Source: Maribacter_C sp047345145 (GTDB lineage Bacteria; Bacteroidota; Bacteroidia; Flavobacteriales; Flavobacteriaceae). Taken from it: a stretch of 64,000 bases of DNA. Shown piece after piece: positions 24,863 through 34,262 of this stretch. The stretch covers positions 620,001-684,000 of the forward strand of contig NZ_JBLFER010000001.1 of the NCBI RefSeq assembly GCF_047345145.1. The letters are read 5' to 3'. Below the pieces are notes generated by a model. The model saw nothing but the letters and a program-made list of their open reading frames with translations, had not been told where the DNA came from and did no database searches. Position 1 is the first letter of the stretch. Each line of letters starts with the position of its first letter. Both the position numbers and the translations under genes were made by a program.

Positions 24863-27772
24863 TTGGATAAAATTTTACTAAAAGAACTAGAACAGAGTTT
24901 AGAAGGAGAGTTCAAAGTAGATCCACTTACTAAAACTTTGTATGCCACTGACGCATCTGTTTATCGTAAAGTTCCTCTAGCGGTTGCTTATCCGAAAACA
25001 TCTACCGACATTCAGAAATTGATTGGTTTTGCAAATCGGAATAAGGTTGGTTTAATCCCTAGAGCGGCGGGAACCTCTTTAGCAGGACAATGCGTTGGTG
25101 ATGGAATTGTGGTAGACGTATCTAAGCATTTTACTCAAATACTAGCTTTAGATAAAGAAAAGAAACTGGTCACTGTTCAGCCAGGGGTTATTCGAGATGA
25201 ACTTAATCAGCATTTAAAACAGCATGGTTTGTTTTTCGGACCTAACACATCTACCTCGAATAGATGTATGATCGGAGGTATGGTCGGTAATAATTCTTCG
25301 GGTACAACTTCAATTCAATATGGAGTAACACGTGATAAGGTGGTTGCCATGAAAACAATCTTATCAGATGGAAGTGAAATGGTTTTTAAGTCGCTTTCTA
25401 AAAAGGAATTTGAAGCAAAACCTCATGGAAATACTTTTGAAGCATCACTTTATAGAGAATTAATTAAAGAGTTGTCAAACAACGATATACAAAATAGTAT
25501 TTTAGAGGAATTTCCAAAAAAAAGTATACATAGAAGAAATACAGGTTATGCTGTAGACGAATTGCTTAAGAGTAACATTTTTAATGATGGATCTGAAGAT
25601 TTTAATTTTTGCAAACTACTTTGCGGTAGTGAAGGTACTTTAGCATTTACAACGGCTATTACCTTACAATTGGACGATTTGCCACCGGAACTTTCGGCAA
25701 TGGTAGTGACACATTACAATACCTTGGAAGATTGTTTAAGCGATGTGGCTCCAACAATGCAACACAATTTGCACACCTGCGAGATGATGGACAAGGTGAT
25801 TTTGGACTGTACCAAAAACAACAAACAGCAATTAGCAAATCGGTTTTTTGTAGAAGGAGATCCTGCAGCGCTGCTCATGCTTGAAGTAAAGGCGGATACA
25901 GAAGCGGATTTGGAAAAACAACTTGTTGAATTACAACAAACCATTAAAGAGTCTGGCTTAAGTTATGCTAGTCCCGTATTGTATAATGAAGATATTAATA
26001 AAGCCATTGAACTCCGAAAAGCTGGACTAGGACTTCTTGGAAACATGGTAGGTGATCGTAAAGCGGTTGCCTGCATAGAAGATACTGCGGTCGCCCTAGA
26101 GGATTTAAAAGATTTTATTGCAGAATTCACTGCGATAATGAAGGGGTACGACCAAGACGCTGTTTACTATGCTCATGCTGGTGCTGGTGAACTACACTTA
26201 AGACCCATTCTTAATCTTAAAAAGAAGGAAGATGTTTCGCTTTTCAGGGCAATTACTACCGACGTTGCTAAGTTGACTAAAAAATATAAGGGTTCCTTCA
26301 GCGGGGAACACGGTGATGGCATTGTCAGGGCTGAGTTTATTCCATTGATGATTGGGGAGAAGAACTATGAATTGCTCAAACGTATTAAGAATTACTTTGA
26401 CCCTCAAAATATATTCAATCCAGGAAAGATTGTTGACGCGTATCCTATGGATGAATCTTTGCGCTATAAAATTGACCGAAAAGAGCCTGAGGTGAAAACC
26501 CTTATGGATTTTTCGGATAGTGAGGGCATTCTTAAAGCTGCTGAAAAATGCAATGGGAGTGGGGATTGTAGAAAAACAGAGAAAATGGCTGGTGCCATGT
26601 GTCCGAGTTACCACGCCACAAGAGACGAAAAGCATACTACTCGTGGTAGGGCAAATGCGTTACGAGAGTTCTTAACGACTTCCGAAGAAAAGAACAAGTT
26701 CAATCAAAAGGAACTGAAAGAGGTTTTCGATTTGTGCCTGAGTTGCAAGGCCTGTGCCAGCGAATGTCCTAGTAATGTAGATGTTGCTACCTTGAAAGCT
26801 GAATTTCAGTTTCAATATCAAGAAGCGAATGGCTATCCTTTGCGGAGCAAACTGTTTGCATATAATACCAAGTTAAACAAATTAGGGGCCTCTGTTGCTG
26901 GGCTTACAAATGCAATTTACAACTCGAATTTTCTAAGTGGTTTAGTAAAGAAATCTGCTGGCATAGCAAAAGAAAGAAGCCTTCCTAAAGTTTATAGTTT
27001 TGATTTTGATAAAGAGTTACAAGCTATTAAAAATAAATATACTACATCCGAACAAAAAGTAGTTTTGTATATTGATGAGTTCACCAATTACTTAGATATC
27101 GAGTTAGGTAAAGATGCGATTGAAGTACTGATGCGATTGGGTTATGAGGTAGAACTGTTTTACGCCGAAAGTGGGAGAACCTATTTGTCCAAAGGGTTTT
27201 TGAAACAGGCAAAGGAACTGGTTCTAAAGAACATTCCAAAATTGAAGGCATTTGTAGAGAAGGGACTTCCGGTTATCGGATTAGAACCTTCTGCCGTCTT
27301 AACTTTTCGAGATGAATACAAGCGATTATCAAATGACAAAGAAACTACGGATGCCATCTCCAAAAACGCTTTTCTTTTAGAGGAATTTCTATCTCAAGAA
27401 ATCAAAAAAGGAAATATTACAAAGGAGCAGTTCACTAAAGACGCTAAAACTGTCAAGATTCATGGGCACTGCCATCAAAAGGCTTTGAGTAATCAGAAAG
27501 TGACTTTTGATGTGCTGAATCTCCCTGAAAATTATACCGTTTCTATAATTAGTTCGGGTTGCTGTGGCATGGCTGGTTCTTTTGGTTATGAAAAGGAACA
27601 TTACGAGGTGAGTATGCAAATAGGGGAGTTGAAGTTATTTCCGTCTATAAGAAAAGCTAAGGAAGATGTAATTATTTCAGCCAATGGAACGAGCTGTAGG
27701 CATCAAATCCATGATGGAACCCAGAGAAAAGCCTTGCATCCGGTAACAATAATAAAAGAAGCGTTGATTTAA
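24863..27772 (+). CDS. Fused FAD-linked oxidase and Fe-S protein (GlcD/GlcF or D-lactate dehydrogenase type)
   Basis: The 969-residue protein joins an FAD_binding_4 domain (about 35-270, PRAAGTSLAGQCVGDG and NNSSGTTSIQYG) and an FAD-oxidase C domain (to about 530, with HAGAGELHLRP and SGEHGDG). It then has an Fe-S part with CNGSGDC...MCPSY, CLSCKACASECP (about 625) and a CCG domain (HGHCHQKAL, CCGMAGSFGYE). It would oxidise a 2-hydroxyacid such as D-lactate or glycolate and pass electrons to the membrane pool. The start is TTG; the nearest ATG (24826) is in another frame and stops at once. It may be cotranscribed with nothing else, since aroC follows after 107 bases. Confidence 0.9.
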   Translation: MDKILLKELEQSLEGEFKVDPLTKTLYATDASVYRKVPLAVAYPKTSTDIQKLIGFANRNKVGLIPRAAGTSLAGQCVGDGIVVDVSKHFTQILALDKEKKLVTVQPGVIRDELNQHLKQHGLFFGPNTSTSNRCMIGGMVGNNSSGTTSIQYGVTRDKVVAMKTILSDGSEMVFKSLSKKEFEAKPHGNTFEASLYRELIKELSNNDIQNSILEEFPKKSIHRRNTGYAVDELLKSNIFNDGSEDFNFCKLLCGSEGTLAFTTAITLQLDDLPPELSAMVVTHYNTLEDCLSDVAPTMQHNLHTCEMMDKVILDCTKNNKQQLANRFFVEGDPAALLMLEVKADTEADLEKQLVELQQTIKESGLSYASPVLYNEDINKAIELRKAGLGLLGNMVGDRKAVACIEDTAVALEDLKDFIAEFTAIMKGYDQDAVYYAHAGAGELHLRPILNLKKKEDVSLFRAITTDVAKLTKKYKGSFSGEHGDGIVRAEFIPLMIGEKNYELLKRIKNYFDPQNIFNPGKIVDAYPMDESLRYKIDRKEPEVKTLMDFSDSEGILKAAEKCNGSGDCRKTEKMAGAMCPSYHATRDEKHTTRGRANALREFLTTSEEKNKFNQKELKEVFDLCLSCKACASECPSNVDVATLKAEFQFQYQEANGYPLRSKLFAYNTKLNKLGASVAGLTNAIYNSNFLSGLVKKSAGIAKERSLPKVYSFDFDKELQAIKNKYTTSEQKVVLYIDEFTNYLDIELGKDAIEVLMRLGYEVELFYAESGRTYLSKGFLKQAKELVLKNIPKLKAFVEKGLPVIGLEPSAVLTFRDEYKRLSNDKETTDAISKNAFLLEEFLSQEIKKGNITKEQFTKDAKTVKIHGHCHQKALSNQKVTFDVLNLPENYTVSIISSGCCGMAGSFGYEKEHYEVSMQIGELKLFPSIRKAKEDVIISANGTSCRHQIHDGTQRKALHPVTIIKEALI

Positions 27773-27879
27773 AGTAATGGACTCCTTTTTGGAAGGCAAT
27801 TATTTAACATTTACCTTTACCCTTTGTTTGATTGATTTTTTAACCTTGAACCTGAAACTTTAAACTTTAAACCTTCAGA

Positions 27880-28944
27880 ATGGCGGGAAATACCTTCGGA
27901 AACCTTTTTAAACTTACAACTTTTGGAGAATCTCATGGAGTTGCTATCGGCGGTGTTTTAGATGGATGTCCCTCCGGATTGGAAATCGACCTTGATGCTA
28001 TCCAAAACGAGCTAGACCGAAGAAAACCCGGACAGTCTGCAATAGTAACCCAACGAAAAGAACCGGATACAGTTGAATTCTACTCGGGAATATTCGAAAA
28101 AAAAACAACGGGAACACCAATCGGATTTGCTATTCACAATACCAATCAAAAATCACACGATTATTCCCATATTAAAGATTCCTATCGTCCATCACATGCC
28201 GATTATGTGTATGACAAAAAATACGGATTTAGAGATTATAGAGGTGGCGGACGTAGCTCAGCCAGAGAAACGGCAAGTAGAGTAGTGGCAGGAGCAATTG
28301 CCAAACAAATGTTATCTGGAATCAAAATAAACGCCTTTGTTTCGCAGGTTGGTGATATGCGACTTAAAAAAAGTTATCAAGATTTAGACTTATCACTTAC
28401 GGAATCCAACGATGTTCGTTGTCCAGATCCAGAGATGGCAGCCCAAATGGAGGCCTATATCAAAGCGGTTCGAAAGGAAGGCGATACCATTGGTGGAATT
28501 ATCACCTGCGTTATTCAAAATGTTCCTATTGGTTTGGGTGAGCCGGTTTTCGATAAACTTCACGCTGAATTAGGAAAAGCCATGCTCTCCATTAATGCCG
28601 TAAAAGGTTTTGAATATGGAAGTGGTTTCGAAGGGGTTAAAATGAAAGGTAGTGTCCATAACGACCAATTCAATTCCGACGGCAGCACCAAAACCAATCA
28701 TAGCGGTGGTGTGCAAGGCGGTATTAGCAATGGTATGGATATTTACTTCAATGTTGCCTTTAAGCCTGTCGCAACTGTAATTCAGGGTTACGAGACCATC
28801 GACAAAGAAGGCAATATGGTGCAAACCCAAGGAAAAGGCAGACATGACCCCTGTGTAGTTCCACGTGCAGTGCCTATTGTTGAAGCGATGGCAGCGCTTG
28901 TTTTGGCGGATTATACCTTACTCAATCGCACGATTAAATTATAG
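27880..28944 (+). CDS. aroC: Chorismate synthase
   Basis: The enzyme makes chorismate from EPSP, the last step of the shikimate pathway, using reduced FMN. The 354-residue protein starts MAGNTFGNLFKLTTFGESHG and has the three family signatures: GESHG, the block RPSHADYVYDKKYGFRDYRGGGRSSARETASRVVAGA, and the C-terminal GRHDPCVVPRAVPIVEAM. The leader before it contains short AT-rich partial repeats of AACTTTAA (27856-27872) with no clear function. Confidence 0.97.
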   Translation: MAGNTFGNLFKLTTFGESHGVAIGGVLDGCPSGLEIDLDAIQNELDRRKPGQSAIVTQRKEPDTVEFYSGIFEKKTTGTPIGFAIHNTNQKSHDYSHIKDSYRPSHADYVYDKKYGFRDYRGGGRSSARETASRVVAGAIAKQMLSGIKINAFVSQVGDMRLKKSYQDLDLSLTESNDVRCPDPEMAAQMEAYIKAVRKEGDTIGGIITCVIQNVPIGLGEPVFDKLHAELGKAMLSINAVKGFEYGSGFEGVKMKGSVHNDQFNSDGSTKTNHSGGVQGGISNGMDIYFNVAFKPVATVIQGYETIDKEGNMVQTQGKGRHDPCVVPRAVPIVEAMAALVLADYTLLNRTIKL

Positions 28945-29008
28945 TTTTTCTTTTCTAGAAATTTTCCATTCAAAATAGTATCTTACTTCCCTAAACCAAC
29001 TAGGATTT

Positions 29009-30337
29009 ATGAAGAAGTTAGAATTGCATTGGAAAATAATGATTGGAATGGTGCTGGGGCTGTTGTTCGGTTTCGGTATGACTTATTTCGATTGGGGTAA
29101 GGAATTTGTCACAAATTGGGTTGCTCCGTTCGGCACAATCTTCATTAAATTACTCAAACTTATAGCGGTTCCTCTCATTTTAGCTTCCTTGATTAAAGGA
29201 ATATCGGATCTTAAAGATATTTCTAAGTTTAAAAATATTGGGCTTCGTACGATTGGAATATATATTGGTACTACAACGGTTGCTATTATTTTAGGCCTTG
29301 TGTTGGTAAACCTAATTGCGCCAGGTGATGGAATTTCCGAAGAAACCATCGATAAGCTAACCTCTACATATGCAAATGATAAGGGAGTTACCGCCAAGCT
29401 TGAAGAAGCTTCAAGGCAAAAAGAGAGCGGACCCTTGAAATTTTTAGAAGATATGGTTCCAGATAATGCAGTTTCGGCACTGGGGAACAATCAATTGATG
29501 TTACAGGTTATTTTCTTTACCATTTTCATGGGAATTTCAATGTTGTTGATAGGAGAGGATAGGGCCAAGCCTCTTAAAAACTTCTTTGACTCTCTTAATG
29601 ATGTAGTCTTGAAGATGGTGGATTTGATAATGCTCTCGGCACCTTATGCAGTTTTTGCTCTGTTGGCAAATGTAGTGGTTTCATCCAGTGACCCTGAGAT
29701 TTTATTGGCATTACTTAAATACGCAGGGGTAGTTGTTTTGGGACTTTGTTTGATGATTGTTTTCTATTGTATCCTAGTTTCAATATTTGCTAAAAAGAAC
29801 CCATTTTGGTTCTTGAAGCAACTGAGTCCAGCACAATTATTGGCTTTTTCTACTAGTTCAAGTGCAGCTACACTTCCGGTAACTATGGAAAGGGTAGAAG
29901 AGCACATAGGCGTCGATAAGGAAGTTTCCAGTTTTGTACTTCCCGTTGGAGCGACCGTCAATATGGATGGTACAAGTCTTTATCAGGGTATAGCGGCAGT
30001 GTTTATTGCACAAGCGCTTAGTTTTGACCTTCCGTTAGCTGCTCAACTAACCATAGTCCTGACAGCTTTGTTAGCTTCGATTGGAACTGCTGCTGTGCCT
30101 GGAGCAGGAATGGTTATGTTGGTCATCGTTTTGGAATCTGTTGGATTTCCGCCGGACAAATATGCAATCGGTTTAGCATTGATATTTGCCGTAGATAGAC
30201 CTCTTGACATGCTAAGAACTGTAGTAAATATTACAGGTGACGCAACAGTAGCCACTATCGTTGCAAAATCAGTAGATAAGCTACATGATAACCCCAAAGC
30301 CAAAAACTGGGACGACCATTATGATGAAGTAAAATAG
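29009..30337 (+). CDS. Dicarboxylate/amino acid:cation symporter (DAACS family)
   Basis: The 442-residue inner-membrane carrier has the hallmarks of the glutamate/aspartate/C4-dicarboxylate family: the serine-rich hairpin FSTSSSAATLPVTM and the NMDGT motif in VGATVNMDGTSLYQG, plus the C-terminal DRPLDMLRTVVNITGD. It imports glutamate, aspartate or C4-dicarboxylates with Na+ or H+. The next gene (ATP-grasp) starts 22 bases later, so it probably heads a four-gene operon with the ATP-grasp ligase, N-formylglutamate amidohydrolase and QEGLA peptidase. That makes glutamate an attractive but unproven substrate. Confidence 0.9.
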   Translation: MKKLELHWKIMIGMVLGLLFGFGMTYFDWGKEFVTNWVAPFGTIFIKLLKLIAVPLILASLIKGISDLKDISKFKNIGLRTIGIYIGTTTVAIILGLVLVNLIAPGDGISEETIDKLTSTYANDKGVTAKLEEASRQKESGPLKFLEDMVPDNAVSALGNNQLMLQVIFFTIFMGISMLLIGEDRAKPLKNFFDSLNDVVLKMVDLIMLSAPYAVFALLANVVVSSSDPEILLALLKYAGVVVLGLCLMIVFYCILVSIFAKKNPFWFLKQLSPAQLLAFSTSSSAATLPVTMERVEEHIGVDKEVSSFVLPVGATVNMDGTSLYQGIAAVFIAQALSFDLPLAAQLTIVLTALLASIGTAAVPGAGMVMLVIVLESVGFPPDKYAIGLALIFAVDRPLDMLRTVVNITGDATVATIVAKSVDKLHDNPKAKNWDDHYDEVK

Positions 30338-30359
30338 AATCTGATAAAACCATTTCGAC

Positions 30360-31391
30360 ATGAACATCTGTTTTCTAATGTATCCGTGGGAAGATATTGA
30401 CCCGGAAAACGACACAAGTCTCGCATTGATTCACGAGTGTGTAAAACGCAAACATGGCGTTGCCCTATGCACTCCCGCTAATTTGACCATACGTAATAGC
30501 GTTACCAACGCTTTTTGTACTGTAATTAATCGAATGGATAAGGTTTCGGGTAGTTTGAAATCGTTTTATAAACAGGCTACTTTAAGAGAGGAGATGCTTC
30601 CTTTGGCTGGGTTTGACGTAATATTCATGCGTGCCAATCCGCCTTTGGACCCCATTATGTTGAACTTTCTGGACTCTGTAAAGGATGATGTCTTTATTAT
30701 GAATTCCCTTCAAGGACTCCGTGAAGCGAATAATAAACTCTATACAGCAGCATTCGGAGATTCGCATAGTAATATCATTCCAGCGACTCATGTGTCCAAA
30801 AACAAACGTCATTTAATCCGTCAAATAAAAGAATCGAAGGCAGATAAGATGATTCTAAAGCCTTTAAATGGTTTTGGCGGTTCAGGAGTTATCCTGATTG
30901 AAAAATCCGCAATGAGTAGTATTCAATCCCTATTGGATTTTTACATAACTAACTCTGATGGAACATCTAACTATGTCATACTTCAAGAGTACATTGAAGG
31001 TGCTGACCAAGGTGATGTGCGTATTTTGATCTTGAATGGAGAGCCCATCGGCGCCATGAAACGGGTTCCTGGTACCGATGACCATCGTTCGAATGTTTCT
31101 GCAGGCGGCTCGGTTCAAAAACATTCCATGAACAAAGAGGAAAAAGCACTTTGCAAGCAAATAGGTCCGAAATTAGTTAAAGACGGACTCTACTTCGTAG
31201 GTATTGATGTAATAGGGGGAAAGCTTGTTGAGGTCAATGTGATGTCTCCAGGAGGGATAACCTACATGAACAAGGTTTACAAAACCAAGATTCAATCCAA
31301 GGTGATTGATTTTGTTGAAAGTAAAGTAATTGACCAATTACAAGCCTTCGATAGACGCTCAAGGCTTCGCAATGAAGTTGAGAATGCTTAA
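30360..31391 (+). CDS. ATP-grasp ligase, glutathione synthetase-like
   Basis: The 343-residue cytoplasmic protein is built like GshB-type ATP-grasp enzymes. There is an N-terminal Rossmann-like part (MNICFLMYPWEDIDPENDTS), a middle with MILKPLNGFGGSGVILI (the glycine-rich ATP loop), and a C-terminal metal-binding end with GIDVIGGKLVEVNVMSPGG. It would form an amide or peptide bond via an acyl-phosphate. No GshA-like gene is in the window. Because the next two genes overlap it and encode an N-formylglutamate amidohydrolase and a zinc peptidase, its product is more likely a special glutamate-containing peptide or amide than plain glutathione; this is inference. Confidence 0.85.
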   Translation: MNICFLMYPWEDIDPENDTSLALIHECVKRKHGVALCTPANLTIRNSVTNAFCTVINRMDKVSGSLKSFYKQATLREEMLPLAGFDVIFMRANPPLDPIMLNFLDSVKDDVFIMNSLQGLREANNKLYTAAFGDSHSNIIPATHVSKNKRHLIRQIKESKADKMILKPLNGFGGSGVILIEKSAMSSIQSLLDFYITNSDGTSNYVILQEYIEGADQGDVRILILNGEPIGAMKRVPGTDDHRSNVSAGGSVQKHSMNKEEKALCKQIGPKLVKDGLYFVGIDVIGGKLVEVNVMSPGGITYMNKVYKTKIQSKVIDFVESKVIDQLQAFDRRSRLRNEVENA

Positions 31392-32208
31392 ACTTTCCGT
31401 AGATTCCATAATTTCCAAGATAAAATCTGAAATTCCTTTTGAAGCGGTTTCAGAAGACTACTCTTTTACCTTAAAAATAGAAGAATACGCCCCTTATATT
31501 TGCGGAGCGGTTCATGATGGGCACCAATTTCGGAAATCCCTTTGGGAAAATTGCTTACATACGGAATACGACAGATGGTACGAAGAAGACCCCTGTACCA
31601 AAGAAATGGTGCAATCACATCCGATTGTTATTACCGGTTGTGACAGTCGTTTTGAGTATGATTTAAATCGTGCTCCGGATACCGCAATTTATACCGATGC
31701 TTGGGGAAAGCAACTATGGAAAAGCCCCTTAGCTTCTGAAGAACGAGATTATAGTCTAGAAAAACACACTAATTTTTATAAGGTTGTACATGCTTTGGTT
31801 CGTCAAATTGAATCAAAATATGGAAAAGCCATCGTTTTTGATATGCACAGCTACAATTGGAAACGCTGGGATAGAGAAGTACCTACGTGGAATCTTGGCA
31901 CTGCAAACATTGATAACAATCGTTTTGGCAAGTTGGCTGAATCTTGGAGTAAAAGGTTGGGAGAGATGGAACTTCCTAACGGAATCAAATCCACTTCTAA
32001 AATCAATGATACTTTTCAAGGGAATGGCTATTTCCTCAAATACATAACTCAAAACTTTGAGAATACTTTGGTTTTAGCAACGGAGATTGCTAAAGTGTAC
32101 TGCGATGAGTACGAGGGCATACTTTATCCGGAAGTCATTCGTTCTGTGGAGGAACAATTGAAAGAATTGATACCTTTGCAGTTGAAGGAATTTCAGGAAC
32201 GAGTATGA
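31384..32208 (+). CDS. N-formylglutamate amidohydrolase family protein
   Basis: This protein of about 274 residues shows FGase-family features: CGAVHDGHQFRK near the N-terminus, PIVITGCDSRFEYDLNRAPD in the middle, and IVFDMHSYNWKR (the DxHS metal/catalytic block). Family members release formate or other acyl groups from N-acylated glutamate. ATG 31384 overlaps the ATP-grasp stop by 8 bases; ATG 31372 or TTG 31330 are in-frame alternatives. Its own stop overlaps the next start by 4 bases (ATGA). Translational coupling through all three genes is likely. Confidence 0.85.
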   Translation: MLKLSVDSIISKIKSEIPFEAVSEDYSFTLKIEEYAPYICGAVHDGHQFRKSLWENCLHTEYDRWYEEDPCTKEMVQSHPIVITGCDSRFEYDLNRAPDTAIYTDAWGKQLWKSPLASEERDYSLEKHTNFYKVVHALVRQIESKYGKAIVFDMHSYNWKRWDREVPTWNLGTANIDNNRFGKLAESWSKRLGEMELPNGIKSTSKINDTFQGNGYFLKYITQNFENTLVLATEIAKVYCDEYEGILYPEVIRSVEEQLKELIPLQLKEFQERV

Positions 32209-33377
32209 TTCAATCCCCAAAGCTTAACGAATTACAGCGCGAATACGCCGATATCTTCGAAATCGATGCCAATTTGGATCGCTTGGTAAAGAAAATCGAA
32301 CTATTGAGCTATGTGAACCCTTTAAATATTGAAAAAGAGAAGCATCAGTTCTTCGCTTCAAAATATTCCATAGATCCTGAATTTCGTTATCCAAAGTTAA
32401 AGTTTAGTCCGTATAAACTGCATCGTATGTTCTTTTCGCAACGTTTAGAGCGCATTGAAGATGAACAAATCCGTACGATGTATAAGGAAATCATCTACTA
32501 CTATTCGAACATGGTACAATGTATCGAAACAATAGGGAAGAAGAAGAAATTTCATTACAATTCACTCCGAGTTTATGGTTCTCCTACGGAAAAAGATGTC
32601 GAAAATGCGCGATTTATACTCCACTACACAGACGAGCCTATTTCGGGAGATATGGAGAAGATTTTCACTGCTGAAGAGGCGAAAGCTTACTTTGAGGATT
32701 TTGCGGAGCAATATGATTTCCCGTTAAACATCAAATTTTCAACACATATTGCGGCAGAAGCCATGGTAAGTAATGCATCACAATCGTTATTGATTAAACG
32801 AAATGTCAAATTCAGTAAAAATCAGTTGCTCACTTTGGCCAATCATGAGATTGGTGTGCATCTAGTAACCACCTACAACGGACAACAACAGCCACTTAAA
32901 ATCTTCTCTAATGGATTTCCTAAAAATGTTGAAACACAAGAGGGACTTGCTGTTTTCAGTGAGTACATGAGTGGAGCATTGACTCTAAAGCGCTTAAAGG
33001 AACTAGCATATCGCGTTTTAGCTTCCGATAGTTTGATAAAGGGATATACTTTTTCGGACACTTTTGATTTAATCCACAATCAATATAAGCTCAATCGCAA
33101 TGATGCTTTTACCATAACCCTTCGCGCGCACAGGGGAGGAGGCTTTACGAAAGATCGACTGTATTTAAGCGGACTGCGCAAAATCTACAAGCGTTATCTA
33201 CAAGAAGAATCTATGGAACCATTACTATCCGGTAAAGTCTCTTTAGATTACGAACAAGCCATCCAAAAGCTTCATAAAATAGGGCTTGCCGAGAAAAATC
33301 AATTTACCAACTTGGCTTACCTTCAAAATCTTAATTCGAATAAGACCTTGGACTTTATTTTAAATAACCTAAAGTAA
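32205..33377 (+). CDS. QEGLA-motif zinc peptidase (DUF1704/MATCAP-like)
   Basis: The 390-residue protein carries HEIGVH (His214, Glu215, His219) and TQEGLA (Glu246 as likely third zinc ligand). This is the signature of the family once called flavohemoglobin-expression-modulating QEGLA proteins, related to eukaryotic tubulin tyrosine carboxypeptidases of the MATCAP group. A carboxypeptidase acting on a short C-terminal or peptide-like substrate is a reasonable inference. It is the last gene of the overlapping trio. In bacteria no substrate is established to my knowledge. Confidence 0.87.
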   Translation: MIQSPKLNELQREYADIFEIDANLDRLVKKIELLSYVNPLNIEKEKHQFFASKYSIDPEFRYPKLKFSPYKLHRMFFSQRLERIEDEQIRTMYKEIIYYYSNMVQCIETIGKKKKFHYNSLRVYGSPTEKDVENARFILHYTDEPISGDMEKIFTAEEAKAYFEDFAEQYDFPLNIKFSTHIAAEAMVSNASQSLLIKRNVKFSKNQLLTLANHEIGVHLVTTYNGQQQPLKIFSNGFPKNVETQEGLAVFSEYMSGALTLKRLKELAYRVLASDSLIKGYTFSDTFDLIHNQYKLNRNDAFTITLRAHRGGGFTKDRLYLSGLRKIYKRYLQEESMEPLLSGKVSLDYEQAIQKLHKIGLAEKNQFTNLAYLQNLNSNKTLDFILNNLK

Positions 33378-33524
33378 AATTGTTCGCGACTAGTTCCTTA
33401 TTTTATCGGAATTTGCGGAAGTTATGTTCTGCAATTCTATGGAATTCTAAATATTTTACTTCGAATTCTAATTGAATCTACCCTTTTATCTATCCCTTAG
33501 AAAACTCGATTTGATGCCGAATGT

Positions 33525-33731
33525 TTGGAATCAAATTTGGACATCCAAGATTGTTTGATGTGGAGCGGTATTTCAACCACTAATTCAATCGTCTACGGAC
33601 AAGGTATTTTGGATGACGTTCCTGCCCGACCTTTGGTGCTAGGTAAAACCTATTTGGCGGTAATTACTTGTTTTAATGCGTCTGGTGAAGCAACAGTTTC
33701 AAGTAACATTACTTTTGTATTTCAAGGTTAA
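33525..33731 (+). pseudogene. Remnant of an exported repeat or Fn3-like protein C-terminus
   Basis: This short frame (about 68 codons, no ATG, TTG at the track start) ends LVLGKTYLAVITCFNASGEATVSSNITFVFQG. It reads like the last strands of an Fn3/Ig-like domain of a lipoprotein, with no start, signal or remaining domains. The 150 bases upstream (33378-33524) have stops in this frame. It looks like the tail of a gene otherwise deleted. A real small gene cannot be excluded. Confidence 0.4.
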
Positions 33732-33768
33732 CAGCCTATGCATTTCGTGGATTAAACGGAATACATGA

Positions 33769-34173
33769 TTAATCTAAAAACTTCGCTTTCAATTCAGGAG
33801 TAGGAATCATACAAGCCTCCTTTTTACCAAACCAAGCATAGCGATACCGCGCGATTAAATCATATACGATATTTCGTAAACCACTGGGAATCAATTTTAA
33901 AACTTTTGAAATCGTTCGATATCCTTTGATGTGCCGACCAATCTGTAAAGCAGCGTTTGATTTAATGTAATACGCGATTCCTGGTTCAATAAGGACTACG
34001 GAATCTATTTTTGTAGTATCGATGTTTCGTTCTGATATGAGCCGCTGTCCGATTTCACTTTGCAAAGCTGCATAGCGAAAAACATCTTTTTTATCACGCT
34101 TAATGACAAACTGTACAAAGCCATTGCAAAGATTGCAAACGCCATCAAAAAGAATAATTTTCTTGTCAGACAT
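33769..34173 (-). CDS. DCC-family thiol-disulfide oxidoreductase-like protein (DUF393)
   Basis: The 134-residue protein starts KIILFDGVCNLCNGFVQFVI, the DxxCxxC motif that names the DCC family, followed by RYAALQSEIGQRLIS and the C-terminal helix RYRYAWFGKKEACM. Members have a thioredoxin-like fold and a CxxC pair; their reaction is largely unknown. A REP-like element starts 7 bases upstream of its ATG. Confidence 0.88.
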   Translation of the reverse strand: MSDKKIILFDGVCNLCNGFVQFVIKRDKKDVFRYAALQSEIGQRLISERNIDTTKIDSVVLIEPGIAYYIKSNAALQIGRHIKGYRTISKVLKLIPSGLRNIVYDLIARYRYAWFGKKEACMIPTPELKAKFLD

Positions 34174-34179
34174 ACTTTT

Positions 34180-34214
34180 TTGTCATTCCCGCGAAGGTGG
34201 GAATCTCTTCCACC
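34180..34214 (+). repeat. Dispersed REP-like hairpin element, copy 2
   Basis: TTGTCATTCCCG, a GAAGG centre and GGGAATCTCTTCCACC form a near-hairpin almost identical to 10901-10935 on the other strand. It lies between the DCC-family gene and the TPR-LuxR gene. Elements with the core TCATTCCCG...CGGGAAT are scattered in many bacterial genomes. Confidence 0.65.
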
Positions 34215-34262
34215 TTCAAATTCAAAGCAAAGATACGCTAGGGTAGAAGCAAGACCTAAATT

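Noticed and set aside
26198..26635. Antisense open frame of 145 codons inside the FAD/Fe-S oxidoreductase
   Set aside because: It overlaps an unmistakable conserved gene and shows no family features.
29083..29490. Antisense open frame of 135 codons inside the symporter gene
   Set aside because: It lies wholly opposite a clear DAACS gene, has low-complexity Ser/Pro/Ile composition and no recognisable domain. It is a shadow of the coding strand.
30360..31391. Ordinary glutathione synthetase (gshB)
   Set aside because: The fold is right, but there is no gshA-like partner nearby and it is embedded in an amidohydrolase/peptidase operon. A specific gshB label would overstate the evidence.
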